Positions 43,546 through 53,038 are shown, counted from the stretch's first letter. The stretch: 64,000 nucleotides of DNA from JBMNGN01 sp050949865 (GCA_050949865.1 JBMNGN010000005.1:186001-250000), one strand, 5' to 3'. Program-made: numbers and translations. Notes: a model not told the origin generated them from the letters alone.

Positions 43546-43575
43546 TTGGTTATTTTTTATTTAGAATCCTACAAT
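43546..43575 (+). promoter_or_regulatory. Promoter for the Moco-family riboswitch transcript
   Basis: TTGGTT, 18-bp spacer, TACAAT; start predicted near 43582, four bases before the riboswitch P1 stem. Confidence 0.5.
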
Positions 43576-43585
43576 TTTATAATCT

Positions 43586-43684
43586 AAACTCCGAGCCTTT
43601 GAACCTAAAGTTTAAAACCATGGTTCACTGGCCGTTAGGGTAAACCTGCAAACGGGTTTGCCTCCCATGCTTGGAAAGGAGTTT
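43586..43684 (+). promoter_or_regulatory. Moco (molybdenum/tungsten cofactor) family riboswitch
   Basis: A closing stem AAACTCC (43586-43592) pairs with GGAGTTT (43678-43684). Inside lie GAGCCTTTGAACC, GGTTCACTGGCCGT, AAACGGGTTTGCCTCCCATG and TTGGAAAGG, matching the conserved order of the Moco riboswitch, in particular the GCCTCCC...TGGAAAGG block of the E. coli moaA leader. The Moco family also includes variants suggested to sense tungsten cofactor; I cannot tell which. It is followed by a terminator, so ligand binding is expected to switch off the downstream formate dehydrogenase operon. Confidence 0.85.
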
Positions 43685-43734
43685 GTTTTGGCTATATTAT
43701 GTTCAAGATGGTTGTCTTGGGCGAAGATAGTTTT

Positions 43735-43765
43735 ACGTCTCCTGTCATGCTGGAGACGTTTTTTT
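43735..43765 (+). terminator. Terminator of the Moco riboswitch expression platform
   Basis: ACGTCTCC pairs with GGAGACGT around a nine-base loop and runs into TTTTTT. Its CTCC can alternatively pair with the GGAG of the riboswitch P1 3' strand, which would give an antiterminator when ligand is absent. Confidence 0.8.
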
Positions 43766-43799
43766 ATCTATTAGATTAGAAAGCATTCCTGTAAACAAA

Positions 43800-45220
43800 C
43801 AAAAATGGACTTTGGCAAAAAAAGAATACTCCCCTACAATGACACACAGGGTCGATCGATGAACGCCCTAATTAAAAAAAGTCATTGAGAGGAAGTATTC
43901 GAATGAATTGTACACAAAATGAAAAGTTAAATCAAGTATCTGAACAAAGTATCGTAATCGGGGTAGATATTGCTAGCGAAACACATTATGCTAGAGCATT
44001 TGATTGGCGTGGTGTAGAACTTGGCAAAGTCTTTAAGTTCGAAAACAACATGGAAGGCTTCCAGAGCTTTAGTAAATGGGTTGATATCCTTCAGAAAAAG
44101 ACAAACAAAAATGCGGTGCTAGTAGGTGCAGAGCCGACAGGCCATTACTGGTTTGGATTGGCATCATACCTTAAAGAACAAGAAATGAAGCTTGTCTTAG
44201 TCAACCCATTCCACGTAAAACGGAGCAAGGAACTTGATGACAACCATCCCAGCAAAACAGATCTAAAAGACCCGAAAACAATCGCAAAGCTAGTGATTGA
44301 GGGCAGGTACAACGAGCCATACATTCCTGAGGGAGTATATGCAGATTTGAGGATAGCAACCGCTTGCCGGCTGCGAATTCTCAAAGAATTAAACAGTGTA
44401 AAAAACCGTATTCAAAGATGGCTAAAAATCTACTTTCCAGAATATTGCAAAGTATATGCAAGTTTTGAAGCCGTCAGCAGTATGCTCGTACTTCGGTCAG
44501 CGCCATTGCCAGTAGATATTATAGCTCTTGGCGTGGAGGGAATCAACAAGCTATGGCGGGATGCCAAGATAAGGTCTGTGGGAATGAAGAGGGCTAAAAG
44601 CCTGTATGAAGCAGCCCAAAACACCATTGGATGTACGAATGGAAGCGCAGCCGCAAAGCTTGAAATCAATTTGCTGATCGAGGATTACCAAAACAAAAAG
44701 AACCAATATGAATCAGTAATGGTTGTCATAGAGGAACTTTGCCTGCAAATACCCGAGGTGAAAAAACTCCTGGCAATCAAAGGTGTAGGAATTGTAACTG
44801 TTGCAGGATTTGTTTCTGAGGTTGGGGATATTAGACGCTTTCAGTCTCCTAAACAGATACAAAAACTTGCGGGCCTGGCTTTAAAAGAAAACAGCTCAGG
44901 TAAATGTAAAGGGCAAACAACTATTAGTAAACGAGGCAGAAGCCGCCTCAGGGCAGTGTTGTTCCAAGCAGTCATGCCATTGGTTTCTAAAAATGCTGAA
45001 TTTGCTGAAATACACAAGTATTACACAACCAGAGCGAAAAATCCGCTAAAGAAAAAGCAGTCACTAATCGCGTTAAGCTGCAAACTAATTCGGGTATTTT
45101 ACGTGATTCTCTCAAAAGGGATCACATACGATCCAATAAAGCTGATCAGCGACATCAAGCGGCCCCAAGAACTGCTGGCAGCATAACGAGAAAAAGTAAG
45201 CTTTTGCCGGAAAGCGTCCC
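43800..45220 (+). mobile_element. IS110-family insertion sequence between riboswitch and fdhA
   Basis: The complete transposase gene (43903-45186) is flanked by roughly 100 bp of noncoding DNA on each side. A short subterminal inverted repeat, GGCAAAA at 43814-43820 and TTTTGCC at 45202-45208, with partly similar surroundings, resembles the IS1111 branch. Ends are approximate because IS110 elements lack clear terminal repeats and target duplications. The element splits a Moco riboswitch/terminator from the fdhA operon. Confidence 0.7.
43903..45186 (+). CDS. IS110-family transposase (DEDD recombinase)
   Basis: 427 residues, intact. The N-terminal RuvC-like DEDD domain has D22 (GVDIAS), E77 (AEPTG), D120 and D123 (TDLKDPK). 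The C-terminal Tnp domain has the helix-hairpin-helix IKGVGIVTVAGFVSEVGDIRRF and the serine-containing KENSSGK motif implicated in catalysis. IS110 enzymes act with a bridge RNA encoded in the element's noncoding end. ATG at 43903 has GAGAGGAAG upstream; the TTG at 43885 is not needed. No obvious disabling mutation. Confidence 0.93.
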   Translation: MNCTQNEKLNQVSEQSIVIGVDIASETHYARAFDWRGVELGKVFKFENNMEGFQSFSKWVDILQKKTNKNAVLVGAEPTGHYWFGLASYLKEQEMKLVLVNPFHVKRSKELDDNHPSKTDLKDPKTIAKLVIEGRYNEPYIPEGVYADLRIATACRLRILKELNSVKNRIQRWLKIYFPEYCKVYASFEAVSSMLVLRSAPLPVDIIALGVEGINKLWRDAKIRSVGMKRAKSLYEAAQNTIGCTNGSAAAKLEINLLIEDYQNKKNQYESVMVVIEELCLQIPEVKKLLAIKGVGIVTVAGFVSEVGDIRRFQSPKQIQKLAGLALKENSSGKCKGQTTISKRGRSRLRAVLFQAVMPLVSKNAEFAEIHKYYTTRAKNPLKKKQSLIALSCKLIRVFYVILSKGITYDPIKLISDIKRPQELLAA

Positions 45221-45289
45221 GGCGAAGTAGCTGTAATTCATAGAAATGATCAAGTACAAAAAGAGCAGGTAGTCAGAGGAGTGTTTTAG

Positions 45290-47971
45290 TTGGAAATGGT
45301 CAAACTAATTATTAATGGAAAGGAGGTTGAAACTCCGTCAGGAAGTACGGTCCTTGAAGCTGCAGAGGTAGCCGGTGTGGATATTCCCAGACTATGCTAC
45401 CTTCCTGACTTAAGCCCCATGGGTTCATGCCGTATGTGCGTGGTTGAAATCAAAGGCAACAAGCTTTTGTCTGCAGCTTGTGTTACGCCAGTAAGTCCAG
45501 GAATGGTAGTTGAGACAGAGTCTCCCGCAGTTGTTGAAGCTCGCAAAACCATATTGGAATTACTGGTTGCTAATCATCCCCTGGACTGTATGACCTGTGA
45601 TAAGATGGGTGACTGCAAACTGGCCGAGTATTGTTACCGGTACGGAGTTAAGGAAAGCAGCTTTACAGGGGAAAAACATCATTATTCTATTGATGATAGC
45701 AATCCATTTATTATCAGGGACCTCAATAAGTGCATTTTATGTGGAGCCTGTGTAAGAGCTTGCAAAGAAATGACTGGCCAGGATAATCTGTCTTATCTTT
45801 ATCGGGGTTTCTACCGAAAGGCTACTACTGCTGCTGATGTTCCTTATATCGAATCTGACTGTGTTTTCTGCGGGCAGTGTGTTGCTGTCTGTCCGACCGG
45901 AGCCCTAACGGAAAAGAGTATGACCGGGAGAGGCAGGAGATGGGAATTTGAGAGAATAACTACTACTTGCCCATTTTGCGGCACAGGATGTAATTTAGAT
46001 CTATGTGTAAAAGACGGTAAAATAATAGGAGTGTTGTCTAACCCGGAAAGCCCTGTAAATGGCCGCATGCTCTGTGTAAAAGGACGATTCGGTTGGGATT
46101 TTATCTACAATGAGAAGCGCTTAACTACTCCGCTGATTAAGAAAGATGGGGTCTTTACACCTGCTAGCTGGGATGAGGCTTATGATTTAATAGGTAGCCG
46201 CTTAACAGCTATAAAAAACCAATATGGTCCTGATGCTTTTGCAGCTTTGAGTTCAGCACGTTGTACCAATGAAGAAAACTACCTGGTACAAAAATTGGCC
46301 AGAGCAGTAATGGGAACTAACAATGTTGACCATTGCGCTCGCACTTGACATGCTCCGACTGTAGCCGGTCTGGCTACTACATTTGGCAGTGGAGCTATGA
46401 CTAATCCTATTAATGAAATACTTGATGAGGCAGAATTGCTTTTCCTAATAGGAACCAATGCCACTGAAGCACATCCAGTGATAGGTTATAAGATGCGCCA
46501 AGCAGCTCGTAAAGGAGCCAAGCTGGTAGTGTGCGATCCCCGACATATTGACCTAGTCGATGAAGCCGATTATTGGCTACGACTCAAGCCAGGTACTGAT
46601 ATCCCCCTCATTAATGGCCTTATGCATATTATTATCAAAGAAGGTCTAGAAGATAAGAACTTCATTGCCGAACGTACAGAAAACTATGAGGAACTCAAGG
46701 AAATTGTAGAAAGATATAATCCCGAATATGTTTCCGAATTAACCGGCATTGCAGTAGAAGACCTTTACGGTGTAGCCCGCCTTTATGCGACTACTGATAA
46801 GGCTATGATTTTCTATACCCTAGGAGTTACTGAGCATATATGCGGGACCCGCAATGTTATGAGTATTGCTAACTTGGCTATGTTAACCGGCCACGTAGGC
46901 AGACCAGGAACTGGTGTATGCCCTATGCGGGGACAAAATAATGTTCAAGGGGCATGCGACATGGGGGCATTACCCAATGTATACCCTGGATATCAATCTG
47001 TAACTGATGATGCCATTCGGGAAAAGTTTGAGAAAGCCTGGAATGTGTCATTACCTAATAGAGTTGGACTGAAGATCCCAGAAATGTTTGAAGCAGCCTA
47101 TGAAGGCAAGGTTAAAGCTATGTATATATTGGGTGAAAACCCGGTTCTTACAGATCCAAATGCTAATCATATTAAAAAAGCACTAAGTAACTTGGAATTT
47201 CTAGTAGTACAAGAGCTGTTTCTTACTGAAACAGCAGAATTTGCCGATGTAGTACTGCCAGCAGCCAGTTTTGCTGAGTGTGACGGAACCTTTACCAACA
47301 CTGAACGGCGGGTACAAAGGGTCCGTAAAGCTATTGAACCTATCCCAGGACAGGCAAACTGGCAAACAATTTGCCAAATGGCTTCCCGTCTGGGATTTCT
47401 TATGGATTACCAGCATCCCCAGGAAATCTGGAACGAAATGGCAATGCTTACCCCGTCTATGGCTGGTATAAATTATAAACGTCTGGAGGATAAAAAGAGC
47501 CTGCAGTGGCCTTGTCCCAACGATAATCATCCTGGGACTCCTTTCTTGCATGCCGGTAAGTTTACCCGTGGTTTAGGATTATTCCAACCATCTGATCATA
47601 TTCCCCCAGGCGAAATGCCAGATCAGGAGTATCCATTCCTGCTCTCCACAGGAAGAATTCTATACCATTACAATGTCACCACCCCTTATTCAACTGGTAT
47701 TAGCAGTGTTTGGGACAAGGAAATGGCAGAAATCAATCCGGCTGATGCTGAAAAACTAGGGCTCAAGACCGGCAGCCAAGCAAGAGTGATTTCACGCAGG
47801 GGGCAGGTTATTACAACCGTTAAAGTGACTGACAGGGTGCTTCCAGGAGTGATCTGGATGTCATTCCATTACGCCAATACACCAACTAATGAACTTACCA
47901 GTCATTTTCTGGATCCCGTAACCGGAACTGGTGAATATAAAGTATGTGCGGTTAGAATCGAAAAGATATAA
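45290..47971 (+). CDS. fdhA: Selenocysteine formate dehydrogenase, NuoG-like catalytic subunit (set 2)
   Basis: 893 residues with the in-frame TGA at 46346-46348 read as Sec353 (CART-U-HAPTVAGL). N-terminal NuoG-like module: 2Fe-2S ligands in SCRMCVVE and preceding Cys, a H-x3-C type 4Fe-4S site (HPLDCMTCDKMGDC), two ferredoxin 4Fe-4S motifs (CILCGACVRAC, CVFCGQCVAVC). Then the formate dehydrogenase 4Fe-4S site CPFCGTGC and bis-PGD domains. No signal peptide, so cytoplasmic. With NuoE/NuoF-like partners at 51.3-53.0 kb it would couple formate to NAD(H). TTG start with GGAG eight bases upstream. A truncated transposase begins exactly at its stop codon. Confidence 0.94.
46346..46385 (+). promoter_or_regulatory. 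bSECIS of fdhA set 2
   Basis: After the UGA, GUAGCC-GGUCU-GGCUAC forms a six-pair hairpin with a GGUCU loop, the SelB-recognised apex type. Confidence 0.8.
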
Positions 47972-48881
47972 CCCGAAAACTATCGCCATGTTGGTGAAAG
48001 ATGGACGTTATCGGGAAGTGTACATACCCGACGACATCTATCAAGAACTAAGAGAGGCGGTATCAGAACGGGAACGGCTGCAGGAGCAATTGACTTCTAT
48101 CTACAATAGGGTCGTTAGGTGGCTTGACATCCGGTTTCCAGAGTTCACAACAGTCTTCAAGGACTGGAGAAGAAACGCGGCATTGATAACCCTGAGAAGC
48201 TTTCCAACACCAGAGAAGATCATGGAAATGGGTGTTGATAAGATTGTAGAGACGTGGAGAAAGCAGATGAAGCGCGCCAGTCTAAAACGTGCAGAAAGAC
48301 TGGTAAAAGCGGCAAGCAGAAGCGTAGGCCGAACCAGCGGTAAAGTGGCCTCCGAGGCCAGTTTGCAAAACCTGCTAGCAGAATATGACCTGTACTGTCA
48401 GCAATACGACAAGCAAGAACAGCTCATGCAAGAACTGCTGATGCAAGTACCTAATGCTGACAAACTCCTGGATATCAAAGGGGTCGGCCTAATCACAGCA
48501 GCCACCTTTGTCGGCGAAGTAGGCGATATCAGTAGGTTCCAAGATCCTAGACAAATACAGAAGCTGGCTGGACTCAATCTGGTAGAGAACAGTTCCGGCA
48601 AACACAAGGGAAAGACCACTATCAGCCGTAGGGGTAGAAGACGACTGAGGCACAGCTTATTCTTTTCCATGATTGCCATGCTGGGAAAAAACCAAGAGTT
48701 TCGGCTACTTCACCAAAGAAACCTGATGCGGGAGAATAACCCGCTTAACAAGATGCAGTCCATCATCGCACTCTGCGGCAAGCTGATCCGAGTCTTCTTT
48801 GCAATACTAACCAAAGGCGTTGATTACAGCCCGGAGAAGATGCTGGGGGACATGGAGCAGTCAGCTAGAGTAGCTGCCTAG
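47970..48881 (+). pseudogene. 5'-truncated IS110-family transposase remnant
   Basis: The open frame encodes about 303 residues homologous to the intact transposase from its DPKTIA motif (residue ~123) to the C-terminus, including IKGVGLITAATFVGEVGDISRF and VENSSGKHKG. The N-terminal DEDD residues are missing, so it cannot be active as such. The two proteins are clearly divergent, so they are different elements. The homology begins within the TAA stop codon of fdhA, showing a deletion or insertion junction there. The upstream ATG in this frame (47931) lies inside fdhA and is not a real start. Confidence 0.85.
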
Positions 48882-48985
48882 AAGGCAATGAAGTCTTTAC
48901 CATAGCGATTGTTATTACGTCATTGCCAGCATAAGATGGCTACCCGCAGTCACTTAAAAGCAGCGATGGACGAAAGGGAGGTATT

Positions 48986-50017
48986 ATGCGCAAGATACCT
49001 ATCGAGCAATCTATAGGCATGGCTCTAGGACATGACATTACTAAAATTGTACCCGGACAAAGAAAGTACTGTGCCTTCAGCCGGGGACACATAATATCCC
49101 CTGAAGACATACCTTTCCTGAGAGATATGGGCAAGGAACACATTTGGGTTGGGAAATTGTCAGATAATCTGGTTCACGAAGATGAAGCGGCATTACGTCT
49201 CGCGCAAAGTTCTGCTGGCCCAGGAGTAACCTGGACAACCCCTAATCAAGGTAGAGTAAACCTGGTGGCTAAACACGATGGTTTATTACAAGTACAGGTA
49301 TCTCAATTAATGTGGCTAAACAACCTGGACAATATAGTTTTTGCCACCCTGCATAACAACAGTCCTGTAGTAAAGGGACAGATTATTGCTGGAACCAGAA
49401 TTGTTCCACTGGCAGTCGAGAGTTGTCTGATTGAAGAAGCAGAGAAACTATGTAGTAACCCATTATCCCTGCTAAGTGTAAAACGCAGCCGGCCACTATG
49501 GGTTGCAGTCATAATTACCGGAAGTGAAGTTAACAGTGGTCAGATCCGGGATGGATTTGGGAAAATCATAAGGCAAAAAATCGCCCCCTTTGGGGGACGG
49601 TGGATGAGTCAGGTTATTATTCCTGATGACTACCAGATTATTGCCAATGAAATCCGGAATTTTATAGCAGAAGGGGCTCAACTTATTCTAGTTACCGGTG
49701 GCATGTCAGTGGACGCCGATGACGCAACGCCCCGGGGCATCAGGGAATCAGGAGCAGAAGTAGTATTTTACGGGGCTCCTGTTTTACCAGGTTCACAGTT
49801 TATGCTGGCTTATCAAGGGCCTGTAGCAATATGTGGCGTACCTGGAGGGGCTCTTTTCAGCCGCAAAACTACTCTTGATCTTATTCTTCCTCGTATCTTC
49901 GCGGAAGATAAGATTCAAAAATCAGATATTATAGCTTTAGGACATGGTGGTCTGTGTCAAGAATGCCGGATTTGCCATTTCCCCCTCTGCCCTTTTGGTA
50001 AGACCAGCCTTTTATAG
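48986..50017 (+). CDS. Molybdopterin-binding domain protein with cysteine-rich C-terminus
   Basis: 343 residues. The middle (about 165-300) is a MoCF-type molybdopterin-binding fold (VAVIITGSEVNSGQIRDGFG, VTGGMSVDADD, GVPGGALF), related to MoeA/MogA/CinA. The N-terminal ~150 residues are unlike MoeA. The C-terminal tail (GHGGLCQECRICHFPLCPFGK) supplies five cysteines in C-x2-C-x2-C-x4-C type spacing for a metal or FeS site. Genes of this type accompany formate dehydrogenases in anaerobes; a role in cofactor delivery is inferred. Strong GGGAGG upstream; 12 bp before the next gene. Confidence 0.75.
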   Translation: MRKIPIEQSIGMALGHDITKIVPGQRKYCAFSRGHIISPEDIPFLRDMGKEHIWVGKLSDNLVHEDEAALRLAQSSAGPGVTWTTPNQGRVNLVAKHDGLLQVQVSQLMWLNNLDNIVFATLHNNSPVVKGQIIAGTRIVPLAVESCLIEEAEKLCSNPLSLLSVKRSRPLWVAVIITGSEVNSGQIRDGFGKIIRQKIAPFGGRWMSQVIIPDDYQIIANEIRNFIAEGAQLILVTGGMSVDADDATPRGIRESGAEVVFYGAPVLPGSQFMLAYQGPVAICGVPGGALFSRKTTLDLILPRIFAEDKIQKSDIIALGHGGLCQECRICHFPLCPFGKTSLL

Positions 50018-50029
50018 AGGAGGATATAC

Positions 50030-51238
50030 TTGTTGAATAATTCTATTACCCTGGAACAAGCCCAGCTAATGCTGCAAAGCCTGCTCCCACCGAGGCAGGT
50101 TGAGGAAGTTTCGTTAGCTAAAGCTTATAAGCGGGTACTCGCTAAAGATGTATTCGCAGTTGATAATCTTCCAATTGGCTATCAATCTGCGGTAGACGGA
50201 TATGCATTGGGTGATGGCAATGTACTGCAATATAGTCTATTTAAGCTTAAAGGGTATTTACGACTTGATGAAGTTAGTAAATATAGCCTAAAGTCCGGAG
50301 AAGCAGTGGGGGTTTTGACCGGAGGCCTCTTACCACCCGGATGCAAGGCAGTTGTTAATCATGAGAAAGTAGTAGTTGACGGCATTAACTTAAAAGTCCT
50401 TGAGGAGGTTAAAAGGGGACAAAATATCAGAATAAAAGGTGAAGATTACAAACAAGGAGAATTGATATTACCCACTGGGCAAGCTCTTGATCCCGGTGCC
50501 ATCGGATTGCTAGCAGCTTTCGGGGTTGGCAAAATAACAGTCTTCAAACAACCACGGGTCTCCGTACTCAGTCTCGGGGACAATGTGGTTCCGTGGCATC
50601 AAACCCCAGTACAAGGGCAGATAAGGGATAGCAACAGCCAGATGTTGAAAGTTCTGATTGAGCAAGATGGAGGTCTGGTTAAGGACATATTCATTGTTGC
50701 CAGTTCAAGTATCGAGGAGCAATGTACCATAATACAAGATATGCTTGAGCAGAATGACATCCTGATTTGCACCGGAAGATCATATTTGGCCGATGGTTTC
50801 GATACCCAGCAGGTGTTTGCAGCTGTGGGGGGCAAAATTATTTTCTGTAATATACCCATACAACCGGGTAGCCATACGGTTGCAGCACATCATCGAAATA
50901 CCTTTCTATTCTCTTTGTCTGGAAATCCAGCAGCCTGTTTTGTTAATTATCAACTATTTGTAGCCCCGGTCATTAGAGCTATGCAAGGCAAGAAGGCTGT
51001 CTTACAAAAGCTGAATGCCAGATGTACCAACAGCTATTTAAAACAAATTACAACACGTCGCCTAGTTAGAGGTCATGCGGAGTATACGCCAAGGGGCTGG
51101 GAAGTAAGCGTTCTTCCCGGGCAAAAGCCCAGCATGTTAAAATCGCTGGTACAGTGTAATGCCTTAATCGATTTACCCGCAGGACATCCTCCGGTGGAAG
51201 TGAATATGCAAGTACCAGTTATATTGCTATATGCGTAA
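50030..51238 (+). CDS. MoeA-like molybdopterin molybdotransferase, divergent paralogue
   Basis: 402 residues with MoeA domain order: QSAVDGYALG in domain III, LTGGLLPPGCKAVV, the central molybdopterin-binding domain and a C-terminal barrel. The central motifs are eroded: the GGSSxGxxD loop reads CTGRSYLADGFD, and KPG appears as IQPGSHTVA, although SGNPAACF is kept. It may therefore bind rather than metallate molybdopterin, or have a specialised partner. TTG start six bases after GGAGG. In operon with the cysteine-tailed protein and the NuoE/NuoF-like genes. Confidence 0.78.
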   Translation: MLNNSITLEQAQLMLQSLLPPRQVEEVSLAKAYKRVLAKDVFAVDNLPIGYQSAVDGYALGDGNVLQYSLFKLKGYLRLDEVSKYSLKSGEAVGVLTGGLLPPGCKAVVNHEKVVVDGINLKVLEEVKRGQNIRIKGEDYKQGELILPTGQALDPGAIGLLAAFGVGKITVFKQPRVSVLSLGDNVVPWHQTPVQGQIRDSNSQMLKVLIEQDGGLVKDIFIVASSSIEEQCTIIQDMLEQNDILICTGRSYLADGFDTQQVFAAVGGKIIFCNIPIQPGSHTVAAHHRNTFLFSLSGNPAACFVNYQLFVAPVIRAMQGKKAVLQKLNARCTNSYLKQITTRRLVRGHAEYTPRGWEVSVLPGQKPSMLKSLVQCNALIDLPAGHPPVEVNMQVPVILLYA

Positions 51239-51310
51239 GACTAATTATCCATCTTTAAAGATGTTTAGATGACAAAAAGTATAGGGGAATGAGGAATGAG
51301 GTGAATTTAA

Positions 51311-51757
51311 ATGCATGACTACCAGGGAATTATCAGTCCTTATAAAGATATTCCTGGGGGTATTATTGAAGCGTACCATGCTTTACAGCGTATATACAAC
51401 TATATACCTGAAGAAGCAATAACTGAAGCCGCCCGGCTTTTCAATCTTTCCAAAGCTGATGCCTACGGGATTGCTACTTTCTATTCATATTTCAAAATAA
51501 AAAAGAGAGGACGTTATATAATCAGAATTTGCCGGAGTGCCCCATGTCACATAGCAGGAGCCAGTGAAGTAATAGCTGCACTCGAAAACACCCTGGGTAT
51601 TAAAATGGGCGATACCACAAAAGATGGCAGGTTTACTTTAGAGTATACGGAGTGTGTTGGGCAATGCCAGGCTACTCCAGTTATAACCATTAATAGTCAA
51701 CCCTATTTTGATGTCAATGCGGAAAAGATTCCTGCTATACTAGCCGAGTATAAGTAA
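51311..51757 (+). CDS. nuoE: NuoE-like 2Fe-2S subunit (set 2)
   Basis: 148-residue thioredoxin-fold 2Fe-2S protein with the ligand pattern C-x4-C (CRSAPC) and, 36 residues later, C-x3-C (CVGQC), as in NuoE/HydC. It transfers electrons between the FMN subunit and the catalytic subunit of soluble NAD-linked formate dehydrogenases or hydrogenases. AGGTGA upstream of the ATG. Next to the NuoF-like gene (26 bp gap) and near-identical in layout to the set-3 copy. Confidence 0.92.
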   Translation: MHDYQGIISPYKDIPGGIIEAYHALQRIYNYIPEEAITEAARLFNLSKADAYGIATFYSYFKIKKRGRYIIRICRSAPCHIAGASEVIAALENTLGIKMGDTTKDGRFTLEYTECVGQCQATPVITINSQPYFDVNAEKIPAILAEYK

Positions 51758-51783
51758 AAAATACGCTAAAAGGAGGGAAATAA

Positions 51784-53001
51784 ATGGCTGAGGAAATGCG
51801 CATTGTATTGCGTAATTTAAATAAAATTGATCCGGGTAAGATAGAAGACTATATTGATAACGGCGGATACCAGGCCTTGGAAAAAGCCCGGAGTATGACC
51901 CAAATCCAGGTAATAGAAGAAGTTAAACAATCAGGGTTGCGTGGAAGAGGAGGCGCCGGCTTTAACACTGGTATGAAGTGGAATTTCTCCTATAATACTT
52001 ATTCAGATCAAAAATACGTGATATGCAATGCGGACGAGGGAGAACCCGGAACTTATAAAGATCGTATCATAATGGAAAACGATCCGCATAGCGTTCTGGA
52101 AGGCATGGCAATATGCGGGTATGCCATTGGTTCTAACAAGGGATATATATACTGCCGGGGAGAATACCCCTATGTGGTTGAAAAACTGAATAAGGCTATT
52201 GATCAAGCTAAGAAAAAAGGAGTTCTTGGAGACTTCGACATTGAAGTGCGCATGGGTGCCGGTGCTTATGTGTGTGGTGAGGAAAGTGCCCTGATTGAAT
52301 CTATAGAAGGTCATCGGGGAGAACCCCGCTTTAAACCACCTTTCCCACCGGTTATTGGACTATGGGGTAAACCAACCATAGTCAATAATGTAGAAACCTT
52401 CGCCAATATTCCGGTAATTTTAGAAAAAGGGAGCAACTGGTTCAGGGGCATTGGAGCCGAAGGTTATCCGGGAACTAAAGTATTGACCTTAACTGGAGAT
52501 GTAGTGAACCGGACAGTTTTTGAAGTACCTACTAATACAAGCATTCGCGAAGTGATATTTGGTTTGGGTGGCGGAATTGCACAGGGTAAAAAGTTTAAAG
52601 CGGTCCAAATAGGCGGTACCTCCGGAGCATTTATACCTGCTGACAACCTGGACACCCAAATAGACTTTGATTCTATGGCTGGCATAGGAGCAACATTAGG
52701 ATCAGGAGCAGTTTTTGTCATGGATGAAACTCGTGATATTTCAAATATAGTTGAACAGATCACCGAGTTTTTTGAGCATGAATCTTGTGGTAAGTGTGTC
52801 CCCTGTCGTGAAGGAAGCAAACGGATGCATGAGTTAATAAAGAAGATCAACCGAGGCCAGGCTTCAATGGAAGATTTGCAAAGTTTGGAAAGGCTGGGAA
52901 ACATCATGTCTAAGACCTGCTTATGCGGTCTGGGGCAAGCCGCTCCATCTCCAGTTCTTTCTACTATTAAGCATTTCAAGAGTGAATATATGGATAAATA
53001 G
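51784..53001 (+). CDS. nuoF: NuoF-like NADH-binding FMN/4Fe-4S subunit (set 2)
   Basis: 405 residues. The NAD/FMN-binding region has GRGGAGFNTGMKW and ADEGEPGTYKDR, then GAGAYVCGEESALIESIEG, and GGTSGAFIP. The C-terminal 4Fe-4S site is ESCGKCVPCREG with a later Cys in TCLCGLGQ. It lacks both the N-terminal thioredoxin-like and the C-terminal 2x4Fe-4S domains of bifurcating HydB, so it is the short form. It is expected to be the NAD(H) site of the FdhA-NuoEF complex. AAAGGAGGG before ATG. Confidence 0.93.
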   Translation: MAEEMRIVLRNLNKIDPGKIEDYIDNGGYQALEKARSMTQIQVIEEVKQSGLRGRGGAGFNTGMKWNFSYNTYSDQKYVICNADEGEPGTYKDRIIMENDPHSVLEGMAICGYAIGSNKGYIYCRGEYPYVVEKLNKAIDQAKKKGVLGDFDIEVRMGAGAYVCGEESALIESIEGHRGEPRFKPPFPPVIGLWGKPTIVNNVETFANIPVILEKGSNWFRGIGAEGYPGTKVLTLTGDVVNRTVFEVPTNTSIREVIFGLGGGIAQGKKFKAVQIGGTSGAFIPADNLDTQIDFDSMAGIGATLGSGAVFVMDETRDISNIVEQITEFFEHESCGKCVPCREGSKRMHELIKKINRGQASMEDLQSLERLGNIMSKTCLCGLGQAAPSPVLSTIKHFKSEYMDK

Positions 53002-53038
53002 TAACAGATTAGTAGTCTAAAGTCCTGTAGGATGCACA

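Noticed and set aside
47931..47969. Start of a separate transposase gene inside the 3' end of fdhA
   Set aside because: The first codons merely read fdhA in another frame; transposase homology starts only at the fdhA stop codon.
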